This document shows, piece by piece, positions 51,909 through 61,730 of a stretch of 64,000 bases of DNA. The notes beneath the pieces are model-generated. The model was not told where the DNA came from. It searched no databases and worked only from the letters and a program-made list of their open reading frames with translations. Position numbers and translations under genes: made by a program. Source of the DNA: Planctomycetota bacterium (GTDB lineage Bacteria > Planctomycetota > Phycisphaerae > UBA1845); assembly GCA_016200265.1 (NCBI GenBank), contig JACQFE010000026.1, positions 1 to 64,000 of the forward strand, in the 5' to 3' direction. The stretch's first letter is position 1. The number at the start of each line of letters is the position of its first letter.

Positions 51909-52169
51909 CTACGATTTGTCCTGAAGCCGCTCGTGGATCCAGGTATGGGCTAGGTCCGCGACCTTGGCGACCAGGGGCAAGTCGTCCCGACCGAAGCTGT
52001 CCGACTGCTTCCATTCTTCGCCGTCCTTGTAGATGCGGCGAAGCTGGACGTTGTGTCGAAATCCTCCGTTCTCGATCTCATTGCCCCAGATCACGGCCTT
52101 GATCCGGCCCAGCCGGATCTCGTGAGCGGGTCGTTCTTTTTCTTTTGGTTTATCCTTTTCGTTTGGCAT
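51909..52169 (-). CDS. Small conserved protein of plasmid-like modules
   Basis: The second ATG (52169) is preferred because AAAGGAG then lies nine bases upstream, giving 86 aa. After a Lys/Glu-rich start, EIRLGRIKAVIWGNEIENGG, RHNVQLRRIYKDGEEW and SFGRDDLPLVAKVADLAHTW look like a small beta-barrel with a helix. The type recurs in planctomycete mobile regions. It could bind nucleic acid, which is a guess from its shape. Confidence 0.6.
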   Translation of the reverse strand: MPNEKDKPKEKERPAHEIRLGRIKAVIWGNEIENGGFRHNVQLRRIYKDGEEWKQSDSFGRDDLPLVAKVADLAHTWIHERLQDKS

Positions 52170-52781
52170 ACGTGCCATCTCCTTTCATTTGTTTCTGGTG
52201 CGCATCTCTACGGATGCACGCGCACTGCGGCGCCGAATACTATGCTCAGTGACGCTTGGTTATAGGGCATCGGCTACACCGCCGGCGCACTTACGTCGTC
52301 ATCATTCCAAAAACCTTTGCAGCATGATCCCTCTCGCAGGGCGAGCGCTTCCGACTCGCCGGCCTGCGACAGATGTGAACAACTTCTACCAAAGACATGC
52401 GCCGCACCCTGCGGCGTCGAAAAGAACACCCGGAAAAGTGACCCTAGCACGAATGGTCGGAAAAGATCAAACACCCCATGTGCGCGCCGCTTCGGTCATC
52501 CCCCGCCTTCGACCGGTTCGAGCGCTGCCTCGTACCTAATCCTCGGCCCTGCGGTTTTCGGCCGTCGTCGTCGGGTCTCCACGAAGAGTGGACCCGGCGC
52601 GACGGCCCGATGAACGCAAATACTTCCTTTCCTCCCTGCGGGTTCGGTTCGGAGTCCGACGCTCTCCCGCGAACGGATTCTGGGTACGCATCGCAAGGCG
52701 CGTGCCACGCCCCAAGTTGCGTCATTGACTGTCGGCGGGCGCGGCCGCGTGCCTTGCCTCGCTTTACGAGCGTGGAGCAAT
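52170..52781. other. Gap without recognised gene
   Basis: A 612-bp stretch between the small gene and the ribbon-helix-helix gene. Frames on both strands are Arg/Pro/Ser-rich and look like chance; no repeats of note were seen. Confidence 0.35.
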
Positions 52782-53183
52782 TTATTTTTCGGCGGCGTAA
52801 CCGTTGCGTCCAAGCCAAACGCTGAGTGCGGCGTCAACAATGGCCTGCTGCGTGTAGGGCTCCTTGTATTCAAGGGACCGTTCGACAGACGCTCGGCGTA
52901 GGTTGCGTGCGATCGGTTCGCGCAGTCGAAGCGTGACCGATCGCATCACCGTTCGTCGCGCACGAGGGGAGGGAGTGGTCCGCGGAGCGTCACGGTGCGA
53001 CAACGCGGGAGAATGAGGTCTTGGTGAATCCGGGTTCTTTTCCGCATTGATGACCGCATTGTGGCCGTTCGTTTGCGCACTATGCGATGCGTGCGCAGAC
53101 GACTTTGGTAGTGCTGCGTTGTGCAGAAATGCTTGTTGTTCGATGGTCAGTGTTTCGATCGTGGTTCGTCTCTTGTCCGGCAT
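52782..53183 (-). CDS. Ribbon-helix-helix-like protein downstream of ParA
   Basis: A 133-aa protein with a GGAGGAAA site 11 bases before its ATG. The N-terminal half is disordered-looking (Ala/His/Ser/Pro). The C-terminal ~55 residues (VTLRLREPIARNLRRASVER and QQAIVDAALSVWLGRNGY) resemble a ribbon-helix-helix DNA-binding domain. Its start lies 104 bases inside the ParA gene, in another frame. It may be the centromere-binding partner of that ParA, though a full ParB is also present in the module. Confidence 0.55.
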   Translation of the reverse strand: MPDKRRTTIETLTIEQQAFLHNAALPKSSAHASHSAQTNGHNAVINAEKNPDSPRPHSPALSHRDAPRTTPSPRARRTVMRSVTLRLREPIARNLRRASVERSLEYKEPYTQQAIVDAALSVWLGRNGYAAEK

Positions 53184-53811
53184 GTTCTTCGATTTCCTCC
53201 AGTAGCTTCAACATTTCATCTGCCGCGGGCCTGGCCCTCCCGCCCATTTTCCAAACCACGCTGCGTTGTCCCGCGGCGTCTGCGACGGCTTCGCGAAGGC
53301 GAAGCACGTTTCGGCAAACGGGAATGCCCAGCCGTCGCGCGGCCTCGTGGGCTTCGCGGGTCAATAGAAACCGGTCGTTGCGGATTCGGGTGAGCACGAG
53401 GCTCGCCCGGGGTTTGTGTCCCGCCCGGACCATCCGTGCGGTGGTGATCATGCGAATGGTATCGGCGGTCGATTCCAATTCCGGAACCGTGACCCCACAA
53501 GGCACAATCGCGAAGTCGGCGACGAGTAACAGAGCGCGCGTGCTTTCCGCCAAGCTGGCGGGACCGTCGGCGATGATCAAGTCATGCGTTGTGCGCAGCG
53601 TGCCCGCGAGTTCGATGATGGGGTCGGGCCGAACCTCGGTCACCAGCGTGAGCGGAAAACCGCCGGCGTTGAGCCATCGCGTGGCCGACGATTGACCATC
53701 GGCGTCAATGAACGCCACGCGCCGTCCCCGTTCGAGGTGCCATACCGCGAGGTGTACGGCGAGGGTGGTCTTTCCCACTCCGCCCTTCTGGTTGACGACG
53801 GCGATGATCAT
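53080..53811 (-). CDS. ParA-like partition ATPase
   Basis: The ATG at 53811 gives 243 aa: MIIAVVNQKGGVGKTTLAVH (deviant Walker A), RVAFIDADGQSSATRWL, DLIIADGPASLAESTRALLL (Walker B), GVTVPELESTADTIRMI. Typical of small plasmid ParA/MinD-type ATPases. Its C-terminal ~35 residues overlap the next gene by 104 bases, a long overlap; an earlier natural stop may have been lost. Confidence 0.85.
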   Translation of the reverse strand: MIIAVVNQKGGVGKTTLAVHLAVWHLERGRRVAFIDADGQSSATRWLNAGGFPLTLVTEVRPDPIIELAGTLRTTHDLIIADGPASLAESTRALLLVADFAIVPCGVTVPELESTADTIRMITTARMVRAGHKPRASLVLTRIRNDRFLLTREAHEAARRLGIPVCRNVLRLREAVADAAGQRSVVWKMGGRARPAADEMLKLLEEIEEHAGQETNHDRNTDHRTTSISAQRSTTKVVCARIA

Positions 53812-53841
53812 GAAGGCACTATGGAACGAAGCCGGCAAGTG

Positions 53842-53911
53842 CGCAAGCACGTTTGTTTGCGGTCTTGTCCTGGCGATTGCAAGCAAGCAAGCGTGCACGC
53901 AAGCATGTTTG
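53842..53911. repeat. Direct repeats upstream of parA-like gene
   Basis: CGCAAGCACGTTTG (53842-53855) and CGCAAGCATGTTTG (53898-53911) differ at one position and are themselves nearly palindromic. Between them lie GCAAGCAAGCAAGC and CGTGCACG. The 495-bp gap 53812-54306 also holds a TGCCA dyad and must contain the promoters of parA and the rep-like gene. Such repeats can be centromere or replication-origin sites. Confidence 0.5.
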
Positions 53912-54212
53912 CACGTTGACATACGTGAATGCCCGTACGCAGTGCGAGAAATCTCTTGCGCCACTGCCGCGATTCCGTATGCTGCTATGGTGAATCCAAG
54001 AGAAAAGGGCTCCAGCGGCGCCGGTGAGTAAACCGGGGCCGCAAGAGCGAAGAAGGTAGAAAAAAGCAAGGAAGATCAGGCACTTGCACGGAGAAACGTG
54101 AAGGCCCAACGAGATCAAGACAGGGCCCAATGCAGGGCATCAAGCCACAGGATGATCCGCGTCACGTCGGAGATCCTACCACATTCGTCGAATGAGTCAA
54201 CGACGCAGTAGG

Positions 54213-54227
54213 TGCCATGTCGTGGCA
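54213..54227. promoter_or_regulatory. TGCCA-N5-TGGCA dyad, copy 3
   Basis: TGCCATGTCGTGGCA, 80 bases upstream of the replication-protein-like gene. Confidence 0.6.
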
Positions 54228-54306
54228 TTGCTCACCGGAATCGTGTCTGAATCTTCCTCTCGAATAAAACGGAAGCCGTACGGGCTTACGCGTATGAGGG
54301 AGAGAG

Positions 54307-55692
54307 ATGAACAAACGGAAAAGGCGGCATCCGTCGGTGACGGTGGGCAAGCCCACAGGAGGCTATCGCAAGATCAGCACGCAGCAAATTTGCGCGGTGT
54401 GGTCGGCGTATCGCAGCGGAAGATTGACGGCGTTCCTGGATGTGCGGGTGTACTGGGCCGTGCATGAACTCACCGAGCGGCGGGCCAGAGCCTCTGCATT
54501 GAGACACAGCCCGTGGAAATTGGATCGGTGCAGTCTTTTGTTGGATATCCGCCGTCTGTTGGGCACGGGCAGTGCGCAGCGAATCCGAGCCTCCCTGCGT
54601 CGTCTCCAAAGAGTCGGCGTCGTAGAAATTACGGACACGGAAATGCGCTTTTGCGATCCCCGTGAGGTCAACGCGGATGCACATGAAGCCAACGAAATGC
54701 TCGAACGCATCGACCATCGGGCTGAAGTTCGGGAACGGTCGATCGCAATGCCACGGCGAACGCTGCGGTCTCTGGCGAGAAACGGCCGTCCGGCGTTGTG
54801 TGCCACGATGTTGGCTCACTTGATTCGCTGCCTGTGGCGGAACGGAGATCGGTTCTTTGCAACCGGGTCTTGCTCGGTCGCGTTCGTGGCAAATTTGTTC
54901 GACGTTCATGAACGCAACGTAAAGCGTGCGCGGAGCGCGTTGCGCGACTTGGGATGGTTGCGTGCGTTGTCGTCAGAGGTGCGCAGCGTGAACGCTCACG
55001 GAGCGTGGGCAATGATCAATCTGGCCTGGAAAGAACCGGAGAAGGAAGTTGAATTTCCGAGAGCGGAACGAGTCAATGCAGAATCGCCACCCCTAAAGAT
55101 CATTTGCGATACAAAATCGCCACCCGCTATAGATAAACATAATCTCCCTTCGGGATCTAAGAACCATAATCCCGCCTCCGGTGGTCCGGCTGGTGTTCGC
55201 AAGCGAACAGAGAATCCGGGGAAGCCCGTATTGCAAAAGGTGGTGCCGGATGATTTGCAAAACGCATCACGGCTTGATGCGCTGTTTACCCAAGCCGTTG
55301 GAAAGCAATTCGTTCGTGACACTCCCGCGGATCGATTGCGGTTTTTCGCGGCGGCGGAACACGCCCAGCGAATCGGGAACAAAAATCCGTGCGGACTGTT
55401 CGTAGCCGTCGTCCGACGGGGCCTGTGGAGTTTCGTATCGCAGGCGGACGAAGATCGGGCGATGAATCGTTTGAAGGGACTCGATGCAGCGAAGGAACGT
55501 GCCAATGGCGGAGTGCCAGAACGTGGCATGATAAATTCGCTCGACGCAAATGTTCGGTGCCGTGGAAACACGCAACGTGATTTCGTCATGGGGTTGGTGG
55601 CTGAATTGGCCACACTTCGATCGTTCGACAGCATGGGGCGTGAAGCTCGTAATGGCCCCACGCGCAACGACCCGATTGGGGCCGCGGCGTGA
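54307..55692 (+). CDS. Replication-protein-like gene of the plasmid-like module
   Basis: A 461-aa protein with a GAGGGAGAG site. The first ~260 residues look like two winged-helix units: AFLDVRVYWAVHELTERRAR, SAQRIRASLRRLQRVGVVEI, VAFVANLFDVHERNVKRARSAL with RDLGWLRAL. This is the arrangement seen in plasmid replication initiators and in planctomycete rep-like proteins. The second half is basic, low in motifs and helical. It has ParA divergently upstream across the repeat-bearing gap, like many plasmid rep-par modules. Assignment as an initiator is inference. Confidence 0.65.
   Translation: MNKRKRRHPSVTVGKPTGGYRKISTQQICAVWSAYRSGRLTAFLDVRVYWAVHELTERRARASALRHSPWKLDRCSLLLDIRRLLGTGSAQRIRASLRRLQRVGVVEITDTEMRFCDPREVNADAHEANEMLERIDHRAEVRERSIAMPRRTLRSLARNGRPALCATMLAHLIRCLWRNGDRFFATGSCSVAFVANLFDVHERNVKRARSALRDLGWLRALSSEVRSVNAHGAWAMINLAWKEPEKEVEFPRAERVNAESPPLKIICDTKSPPAIDKHNLPSGSKNHNPASGGPAGVRKRTENPGKPVLQKVVPDDLQNASRLDALFTQAVGKQFVRDTPADRLRFFAAAEHAQRIGNKNPCGLFVAVVRRGLWSFVSQADEDRAMNRLKGLDAAKERANGGVPERGMINSLDANVRCRGNTQRDFVMGLVAELATLRSFDSMGREARNGPTRNDPIGAAA
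55514..55528. promoter_or_regulatory. TGCCA-N5-TGGCA dyad, copy 4
   Basis: TGCCAGAACGTGGCA lies within the 3' part of the rep-like gene, ~165 bases before its stop. Confidence 0.45.
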
Positions 55693-56353
55693 CGTCATGT
55701 CGTCGGAGAAAGTCCCGTACAGGGCGAATACGGTTTTTCTGGCGGCATCCTTGAAGGCGGTCGGTGGCGGCGGTTGCCGGACGCCCGGAATGACATCCGT
55801 TTTTGTGCGGATTTCCGATGACCGATGTCGGAAAAATAGTGAGCGCGAAATTGTGAACGATCAAATTCGCGGGCGGCGAATTTCAAGTGCATGCAGCAAT
55901 GGAGGTATCACGCAATTCGCGTTGCGACGGAAAGCAATGCGGCAAGACAGTTTTGCCGGTTGTTGCAAACACGGACGCCAACACAACTTACACGTTTCGA
56001 GCGGCGGTGTTGCAAACCGCTGCGAGCGATGAAAAGGATGAACAAGTACATGCCGCCCAAGGTGGGGCAAACTCCAGCCGCGTCGCACTGCTGGGTTCGA
56101 ACGGCGAGGAAGACGGATCGCATTATTATCATGCCGTGGACGGCCAAGCTGTTTAGGTACATTACCGAAGCTAAGGGCTGCGGAATCGTTAACGGGGTGC
56201 GCTAGTGACCGAAAGGAATCGGTCGCATGGGCGTCTAATGTTTCGAAAACGTTTGGTGAGTTGAACATCTCACACGTGCGGTCGTTATGCGGAGTTGTTT
56301 CAGCCGCGACGGCTCATTGACCAGCGCCGCGTACGTGAACCACTGGCTTCAAT
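55693..56353. other. Gap at the right end of the plasmid-like module
   Basis: A 661-bp stretch between the rep-like gene and the PilZ gene. No frame shows a family. It probably contains the right junction of the module with the chromosome, but no direct repeat could be identified by eye. Confidence 0.35.
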
Positions 56354-56722
56354 CTATTCTGAAGGCCGAAAAGCGCAGCCGATTAGGAATCCCCGAAGCC
56401 CGCGCGTGCAGTGGTTTACAACGGCTTTGAGCCAAAGATGCGTTTCTTCGTCAGTATGGTCTCTAACGTATAAAACCTGCCCCAGCCGCATCTCTCGTTT
56501 CAAGCAAAATGCGATACCGCCTTCGGAGATGTTTTCCGTCGCGATCTGTACAATGGATTGCTCGCCCGAAGGGTCCAAACTAAGATCGATCCAAAGCGTT
56601 CCTTTGATCCGCAGCGTCTTGCGCTTCGCGCTGTAGCAGTCTGCTTTCCCCAACTTGGAGGCCATTACGACGAGGCGCTGGATTTCATCCTTGCCGGCAA
56701 GTGAGACGGTTGTTTCTGGCAT
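56354..56722 (-). CDS. PilZ-domain protein
   Basis: A 122-aa single-domain protein: RKTLR (RxxxR motif) at ~34-38 and ENISEGG (N/DxSxxG motif) form the cyclic-di-GMP site, followed by beta strands LGQVLYVRD and a conserved-looking GCAFRP end. It probably binds c-di-GMP and relays it to an unknown partner. Its N-terminus adds ~30 residues before the domain. Confidence 0.85.
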   Translation of the reverse strand: MPETTVSLAGKDEIQRLVVMASKLGKADCYSAKRKTLRIKGTLWIDLSLDPSGEQSIVQIATENISEGGIAFCLKREMRLGQVLYVRDHTDEETHLWLKAVVNHCTRGLRGFLIGCAFRPSE

Positions 56723-57008
56723 AGCGATCGATCCATCGTAAGCCTCCGTGGCGCGCCCGTCACGCTTCAGGCCATGTCGCTGGCGCGCAAAGTTCGCGGA
56801 AAGCGAGCGCGACGGAGTTTGGCTTTCAAACGCCTACTGATCATGGCGCGAAGCCGTGCGAGGGATCCTTTCTTATTCGAAGAAGTCGATGGCACGAATA
56901 GTGACTGCTCATCGCGGCTTGCTCACCTTGCTCGGGTCGAGCGGCGCCATCTTATACGCCGGCCGTTCAATGCGGCCTGTATTATCGGCGATACGTAAGT
57001 TTTTCGTA

Positions 57009-58481
57009 TTACGGAGACGGCGTAAGCGTCACGTTCACATTCTCAGTCGTTTGGCCGGCGCTCACCGCAACCCCAGTTACTTCGGCGTCGGTGTATCCTG
57101 CGGCCGAGACTTCGACGCGGTAGTTGCCTGTGGTAAGACCAACGAGCGTGTACGTTCCATCGGCGGCGGTTGAGGTGCTCGTGACTTCGACATCGTCCTT
57201 AAAGGCTGTCACAGAGGCTGCCTGGACGGGCGTGGTCGAATTGTTCGAATCGCTCGTCACGACACCGGAGATGCTTCCAGCCTCCAATAGGTTGATGAGC
57301 CGCATCGCGACCGACGGCGTGAAATGGAACTGGTGGATCATGCTCGGGTCGTCGATGTGCCCACCGGGGATCGCATTAAACGCGCGGCTCATGTCCACAT
57401 CGAGCAGCAACGTGGTCTGCTGTCCATCCGCCACGTCGAACACGAAGTGCAGTTTGATCCCAGATTGGTCGCCACTTGGTACGGTCAACGGGAACTCGCG
57501 TCCGTCGGTGAGCGTAACCTTCCCACCGGTTACGATCAGGCGCATTTGATCGTACTGACCGGCGGGAATGTCAGTGCCAGCGAGCAGGTCGGTCTTTCCG
57601 TTCTGGAGGTCAAGCAGGTTGAAAACCTTCTCGCCATTGAAGATCACGATGAACGATGCATCGCCATTTCCGCCGCCGTTGTCGTCGCACGTCTTATCCG
57701 ACTCGTTGCAGGTTACCTGGGAGTCGCAGGGCGACTGACCGGCCGCACACAACTGGTTTGCGCAGGTCTCGGCACCGTTGCAGAAGACGCCATCATCACA
57801 ATCGGCGTCGCTCCCGCAGGCAGTAACACAAGCGGCCACGCGTTCGTCGCACACCTTGGCCGCATCGCAGGTCGGAGGCGTACCCGCTTCACATGCGCCG
57901 GTAGTTGTGTTGCAGGTCTCCGCGCCGTTGCAGAACAGGCCGTCATCGCACTGGGCGCTGATTGTGCAGAAAGTGGAACAGGCTTTCGTCGCTTCATCGC
58001 AGAACGGGGCATCGGGACATGGGTTGGAGCCCGCGTGACACAAGCCGGTGTTTACCTCGCACGTTTCCGCACCGTTGCAGAACGCACCGTCGTCACAGTC
58101 GGCATCCGCGTGGCACGCAGACACGCATTTGTCGTTGTCCTCGTCGCACGCCTGACCCGCCGCGCAAGGCGACGTACCGGTCTGACACTGGCCATCAACG
58201 CAGCTTTCGACGCCATCGCAGAACAAACCGTCATCGCATTGCACGTTGCAACCGTCGCTTCCGGCGTTGTGGACCTCGACGCGGGTGATAGTGATGAGCG
58301 CTTCCTGGATCAGGTCGAATGGGTATGGCTTGTCCGTGACTAGCAACTTCAGCGTGCCTGTCCCGCTTCCACCGCCACTCCCTGCTCCGCCCCCGGACGG
58401 GCTTACGCTGCAGCTGATGGCCAAAATTCCAATGACGATGCAGAAGGACGCTATGAGGGTACGAATGATGGTCTTGGTCAT
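57009..58481 (-). CDS. Lipoprotein: DUF4382 domain interrupted by Cys-rich repeats, plus carboxypeptidase-regulatory-like domain
   Basis: A 490-aa lipoprotein with lipobox-like LAISC near residue 24. A DUF4382 domain begins at [20 protein letters not shown]. It is then interrupted at about residue 75 by ~200 residues of Cys-rich repeats ([16 protein letters not shown] repeated) and resumes at [20 protein letters not shown]. The C-terminal ~75 residues form a carboxypeptidase regulatory-like beta-sandwich ([24 protein letters not shown]). Probably periplasmic or surface-exposed. The Cys repeats resemble those of planctomycete and myxobacterial surface proteins. Confidence 0.82.
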   Translation of the reverse strand: MTKTIIRTLIASFCIVIGILAISCSVSPSGGGAGSGGGSGTGTLKLLVTDKPYPFDLIQEALITITRVEVHNAGSDGCNVQCDDGLFCDGVESCVDGQCQTGTSPCAAGQACDEDNDKCVSACHADADCDDGAFCNGAETCEVNTGLCHAGSNPCPDAPFCDEATKACSTFCTISAQCDDGLFCNGAETCNTTTGACEAGTPPTCDAAKVCDERVAACVTACGSDADCDDGVFCNGAETCANQLCAAGQSPCDSQVTCNESDKTCDDNGGGNGDASFIVIFNGEKVFNLLDLQNGKTDLLAGTDIPAGQYDQMRLIVTGGKVTLTDGREFPLTVPSGDQSGIKLHFVFDVADGQQTTLLLDVDMSRAFNAIPGGHIDDPSMIHQFHFTPSVAMRLINLLEAGSISGVVTSDSNNSTTPVQAASVTAFKDDVEVTSTSTAADGTYTLVGLTTGNYRVEVSAAGYTDAEVTGVAVSAGQTTENVNVTLTPSP

Positions 58482-59106
58482 GACTGTTTGCTCCGTTATT
58501 GCAAGTGGTGATCAGGTGGCTCGCGGCGCAGTCACACGATAAAAAGGGCCGCGTGGAGAGATGACGACCCAGCCGGTTCATTCTGACCGACCGAGAACAA
58601 CCTTACGATATCCGCGTCGTCTGGTCGCCGCCGCACACCATTGGGAGGTTATCGGTGTTCTGGGGAATTCGGTATAGCCGGGATTGCCGATTTTGCCTTG
58701 CTCCGAAAGCAGGCGAACAGGTGCCCAAGCGCCGTTACCGAAACGAACTCTTAAGACTTAAGGACACGCTTGGGCCTCTCGTCGCTCTAAGTGATTATCG
58801 GAACCTTCGTGAAACCCAATTTCTGAGGTTCTGCAGCACCGACACATGGGGGCCCAGGTCAATGTCGGCCCGTGGACGTACCATGTTACGTTTGTTGTTC
58901 TCCAGCTTCATAGACCGCTGTCCTGGTTCACCGAGCGGCGAACTTTCCACGTCGTGGCGCAATGGCAGGATTGACTAGCGATTCGTTGTTCCACATCAGC
59001 GGCGCATAGCAGGATCGAGCCAAGACTGATGACATTTCTCCTGCTCATCAGTAACAACCGGACAGAAAGTTGGCTAGAATGGCGTCAGACATTGCATCGA
59101 TGTCCT
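58482..59106. other. Gap without recognised gene
   Basis: A 625-bp stretch between the lipoprotein and the response-regulator gene. Divergent promoters must lie here. A 107-aa frame at 58655-58978 has no ribosome site or similarity and was not accepted. Confidence 0.35.
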
Positions 59107-59832
59107 GTGAGAACAAGCGAAGTGCGAGCGACTGAACAAGTTCATCGTGTGTTGCTGGTCGAGGACGATCGTGACGTAGCGCGCACCGTGAGCCACGGAC
59201 TAGAGACCCTAGGTTTCGAGGTTACATTTGCAGCGAACATCGCCGTGGCGGCACCGCTTGTTGCAACAGAGAAGCTCGACGCGGTTATCCTCGACCGTAT
59301 GCTACCCGACGGAGACGGGCTAGACTTTGTAGCAAGGTTGCGCGCCGGCGAAAGTGACGTTCCCATTCTGATGCTCACTGCCAGGGACACGATTCCGGAC
59401 CGGCTTGCGGGTTTCGACCGGGGAGCGGACGACTACCTCGGAAAGCCGTTTGATATTAATGAGCTTGCGGCCCGTCTTCGGGCAATGATCCGACGCGCCC
59501 ATCGCCTGGACCGGCACTTGTTGCAGTACGGCGATCTTGAGCTCGACCTCGTTACGCGTAAAGCACGTCGGCCGGGGCTTGAGGCCACTCTGTCCGATGG
59601 GGAGGCCGAACTGCTCGCTTTTCTTATGCGGCATCCCGGTGATGTGCTTTCACGCGAAACCCTGCTCGACGAGCTTTGGGGTGATGAAATGGACGAAAGC
59701 AGCAACATCGTGAACGTGTACATCAACCTGCTCCGCAACAAGATCGAATCCAAGGGCCACACGCGGCTTATTCGGACCATTCGCGGGGTAGGGTACACTC
59801 TAACTGAGAAAGATACTGATGAGATCGGCTAA
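59107..59832 (+). CDS. OmpR-family response regulator
   Basis: Start chosen as the GTG at 59107 (241 aa); other GTGs at 59122 and 59140 are possible. Receiver: Asp20-Asp21 (VEDDRD), phosphoacceptor Asp63 (VILDRMLPDGD), Thr91 (MLTARD) and Lys113 (LGKPFD). Winged helix: ETLLDELWGDEMDESSNIVN, VYINLLRNKIESKG, RTIRGVGYTL. It binds DNA as a phosphorylated dimer. It faces the histidine kinase gene tail to tail with a 4-base overlap, so the two are likely partners but cannot share an operon. Confidence 0.9.
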   Translation: MRTSEVRATEQVHRVLLVEDDRDVARTVSHGLETLGFEVTFAANIAVAAPLVATEKLDAVILDRMLPDGDGLDFVARLRAGESDVPILMLTARDTIPDRLAGFDRGADDYLGKPFDINELAARLRAMIRRAHRLDRHLLQYGDLELDLVTRKARRPGLEATLSDGEAELLAFLMRHPGDVLSRETLLDELWGDEMDESSNIVNVYINLLRNKIESKGHTRLIRTIRGVGYTLTEKDTDEIG

Positions 59833-61730
59833 AATGGTGCGTTTGACGATTGTCCCGAGTGTTTGACGGCGTGACGGACTTCCGAGTCGCTAGCGGCAGC
59901 GGGAATATATATGCGGATGGCGGTCCCGCTACCGACCTCACTTTCAACGCGCACGAACCCGGCGGCGTTCTTCACGTAGGAGTGGACCATTGCAAGGCCC
60001 ATGCCCCGTCCGTGCGGCGGCGTAAGCGATTTCGTGGTAAAGAATGGTTCAAAGATGCGATCCCTTGTCTCGGGTGCCATGCCTTCGCCAGTATCCGTCA
60101 CCGACAGAAGAACGTAGGTCTGGTCGCGATCCAGTCGGTCGGGATGCTTAGATAAAGCCAACTCCAGCTGAAGTCGCAGTTTGCCGCCTTTGGGCATGGC
60201 ATCTCGTGCGTTTCGAAGCAGGTTAAGGACGATCTGTGCGAACTGATCTTGATCCATTCCAACCAGAAGGTTTTGATCAAGCTCCCGTGCGATTTCAAGG
60301 TCCGCATAAAACGAGGGCTCCATGGAGTCGAGAATGGTCTTAATGATTTCGGCAGGGGGGAAGACCTGTGGGTTGCCCTGGACGCCGCGGGCGAAATGGA
60401 GAAGTCGTTTCGTGAGTCCGGCGGCACGGCGACAGGCGCGCAGGGCCGCCTGGATGTGCTCGGCGTGATTGCCGTTGTCAGACTCGCCCGTGAGGCCGGA
60501 AAGCGTACCGGTGGCACAGGCGAGAAGGTTATTGATGTCGTGAGCGAATCCACCGGCCATGGTCCCGATCGCCTCCATGGTTTCAGCGTGATGCAGCTTG
60601 GTCTGTAGCTGGTGCCGTTCGGTCGTATCCCGAACGATAATGGCCGTGCAGGGCGCGCCGGCGCATTCGACGCGGTAGACCACGAAATCGACGACCGAGC
60701 CGTTTCGATTCGAGACGGGGGAAACAAGGTGTACGTCATGCAGAAGGATGCGACGGCCATCTTCCGCAGCGGCCCGGATGACCTCAGACCATTCTCGTGC
60801 CGCCGGACGCCATTCAGGCCAAACTTCCAAAACGGGCCGACCGACGTGTTGCCTTTCATCCACGCCAAGGATTTTTGTGTCACCGTCGTGACACTCCAAC
60901 ACCTGCCCATGGGGGTCGCAGATGACGACGGCGTCACGCATATTGGAGAACAGCGTGCGCTGCTTGCGTTCCGACAAACTAAGCGCCTGAGCCATCTCAT
61001 TCATCGTGGCGCTGAGTTCACCAAGCTCATCGTGTGCTGCGACTTTCGCGCGAAAGGCTAGGTTGCCTTGACCAAATCGCCGGGCTGCGGCTTGAAGATC
61101 TTCGATGGGGTGAATAAGCCAACGGTGGATGAGAAAACTACCGGCGGCCACCAGCCCGGCGGCCAGCCCGCCGACCAAGGCCGCAAGGAACAGAAGCTCG
61201 GAAGAACTTCGTGAAAGACGTCGCGCCGACTGGTTCTGGGTGGTATTGAGTCGTTCCTTAAGGTCGGTAAAACGGTGACGCAGATCTGGAACGATTTGGG
61301 CAACAACCTGGTCGCTCACTAGCGCTGCCCCCTCACGGCTGCGGCCCTCGTCGAGGAGCCGAAGAGACTCGTTGCATGCGCATTCCAAGGATTCCGTTGC
61401 GGACAGAAGTCCAGATCGCGCCTCCTCCGAGAGCACATCCGGTGAAAAGGCAATCAACTGCTGCACTCCGGCGGTCCACCTCTCGCGAGCCTCCGCATAC
61501 GGTCTGCTCGTCTGAGATTGGCCGGTGACCATCGACTGCAATAGCAATGTTTGTTCAGTAAGGTTGAGTTCAAGTTGCTCTATATGGGTCGTTTGCCCGG
61601 ACACGCGTCGGAATTCATCCGCCGCGAGTTCCAGGCGCCATTGACTTCCATAAATTGCCAGTGCTGCGGCCAATGTGGCGTAACACGCAAAGGCGATGAA
61701 AACGAGCACCAATCGTTTACGGAGGCTCAT
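59829..61730 (-). CDS. Membrane sensor histidine kinase (HAMP-PAS-HisKA-HATPase)
   Basis: The ATG at 61730 overlaps the upstream stop (ATGA) and has AAGGGG before it, giving 633 aa. Two membrane helices (VLVFIAFACYATLAAALAI and FLAALVGGLAAGLVAAGSFL) enclose a periplasmic helical sensor region. HAMP follows (HPIEDLQAAARRFGQGN), then a PAS-like domain, HisKA with HDINNLLA in GGFAHDINN, and HATPase with NARDAMP, DTGEGM and GRGMGLAM. The NxxN-type box and G-boxes are intact. Likely partner of the adjacent OmpR regulator. Co-translated with a pseudopilin-like gene. Confidence 0.9.
   Translation of the reverse strand: MSLRKRLVLVFIAFACYATLAAALAIYGSQWRLELAADEFRRVSGQTTHIEQLELNLTEQTLLLQSMVTGQSQTSRPYAEARERWTAGVQQLIAFSPDVLSEEARSGLLSATESLECACNESLRLLDEGRSREGAALVSDQVVAQIVPDLRHRFTDLKERLNTTQNQSARRLSRSSSELLFLAALVGGLAAGLVAAGSFLIHRWLIHPIEDLQAAARRFGQGNLAFRAKVAAHDELGELSATMNEMAQALSLSERKQRTLFSNMRDAVVICDPHGQVLECHDGDTKILGVDERQHVGRPVLEVWPEWRPAAREWSEVIRAAAEDGRRILLHDVHLVSPVSNRNGSVVDFVVYRVECAGAPCTAIIVRDTTERHQLQTKLHHAETMEAIGTMAGGFAHDINNLLACATGTLSGLTGESDNGNHAEHIQAALRACRRAAGLTKRLLHFARGVQGNPQVFPPAEIIKTILDSMEPSFYADLEIARELDQNLLVGMDQDQFAQIVLNLLRNARDAMPKGGKLRLQLELALSKHPDRLDRDQTYVLLSVTDTGEGMAPETRDRIFEPFFTTKSLTPPHGRGMGLAMVHSYVKNAAGFVRVESEVGSGTAIRIYIPAAASDSEVRHAVKHSGQSSNAPF

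Noticed and set aside
57324-58343. 339-aa frame opposite the Cys-repeat lipoprotein
   Set aside because: Its length comes from the repeated codons of the real gene on the minus strand.
58655-58978. 107-aa frame in the gap before the response regulator
   Set aside because: GTG start without ribosome site, composition unlike neighbours, no family.
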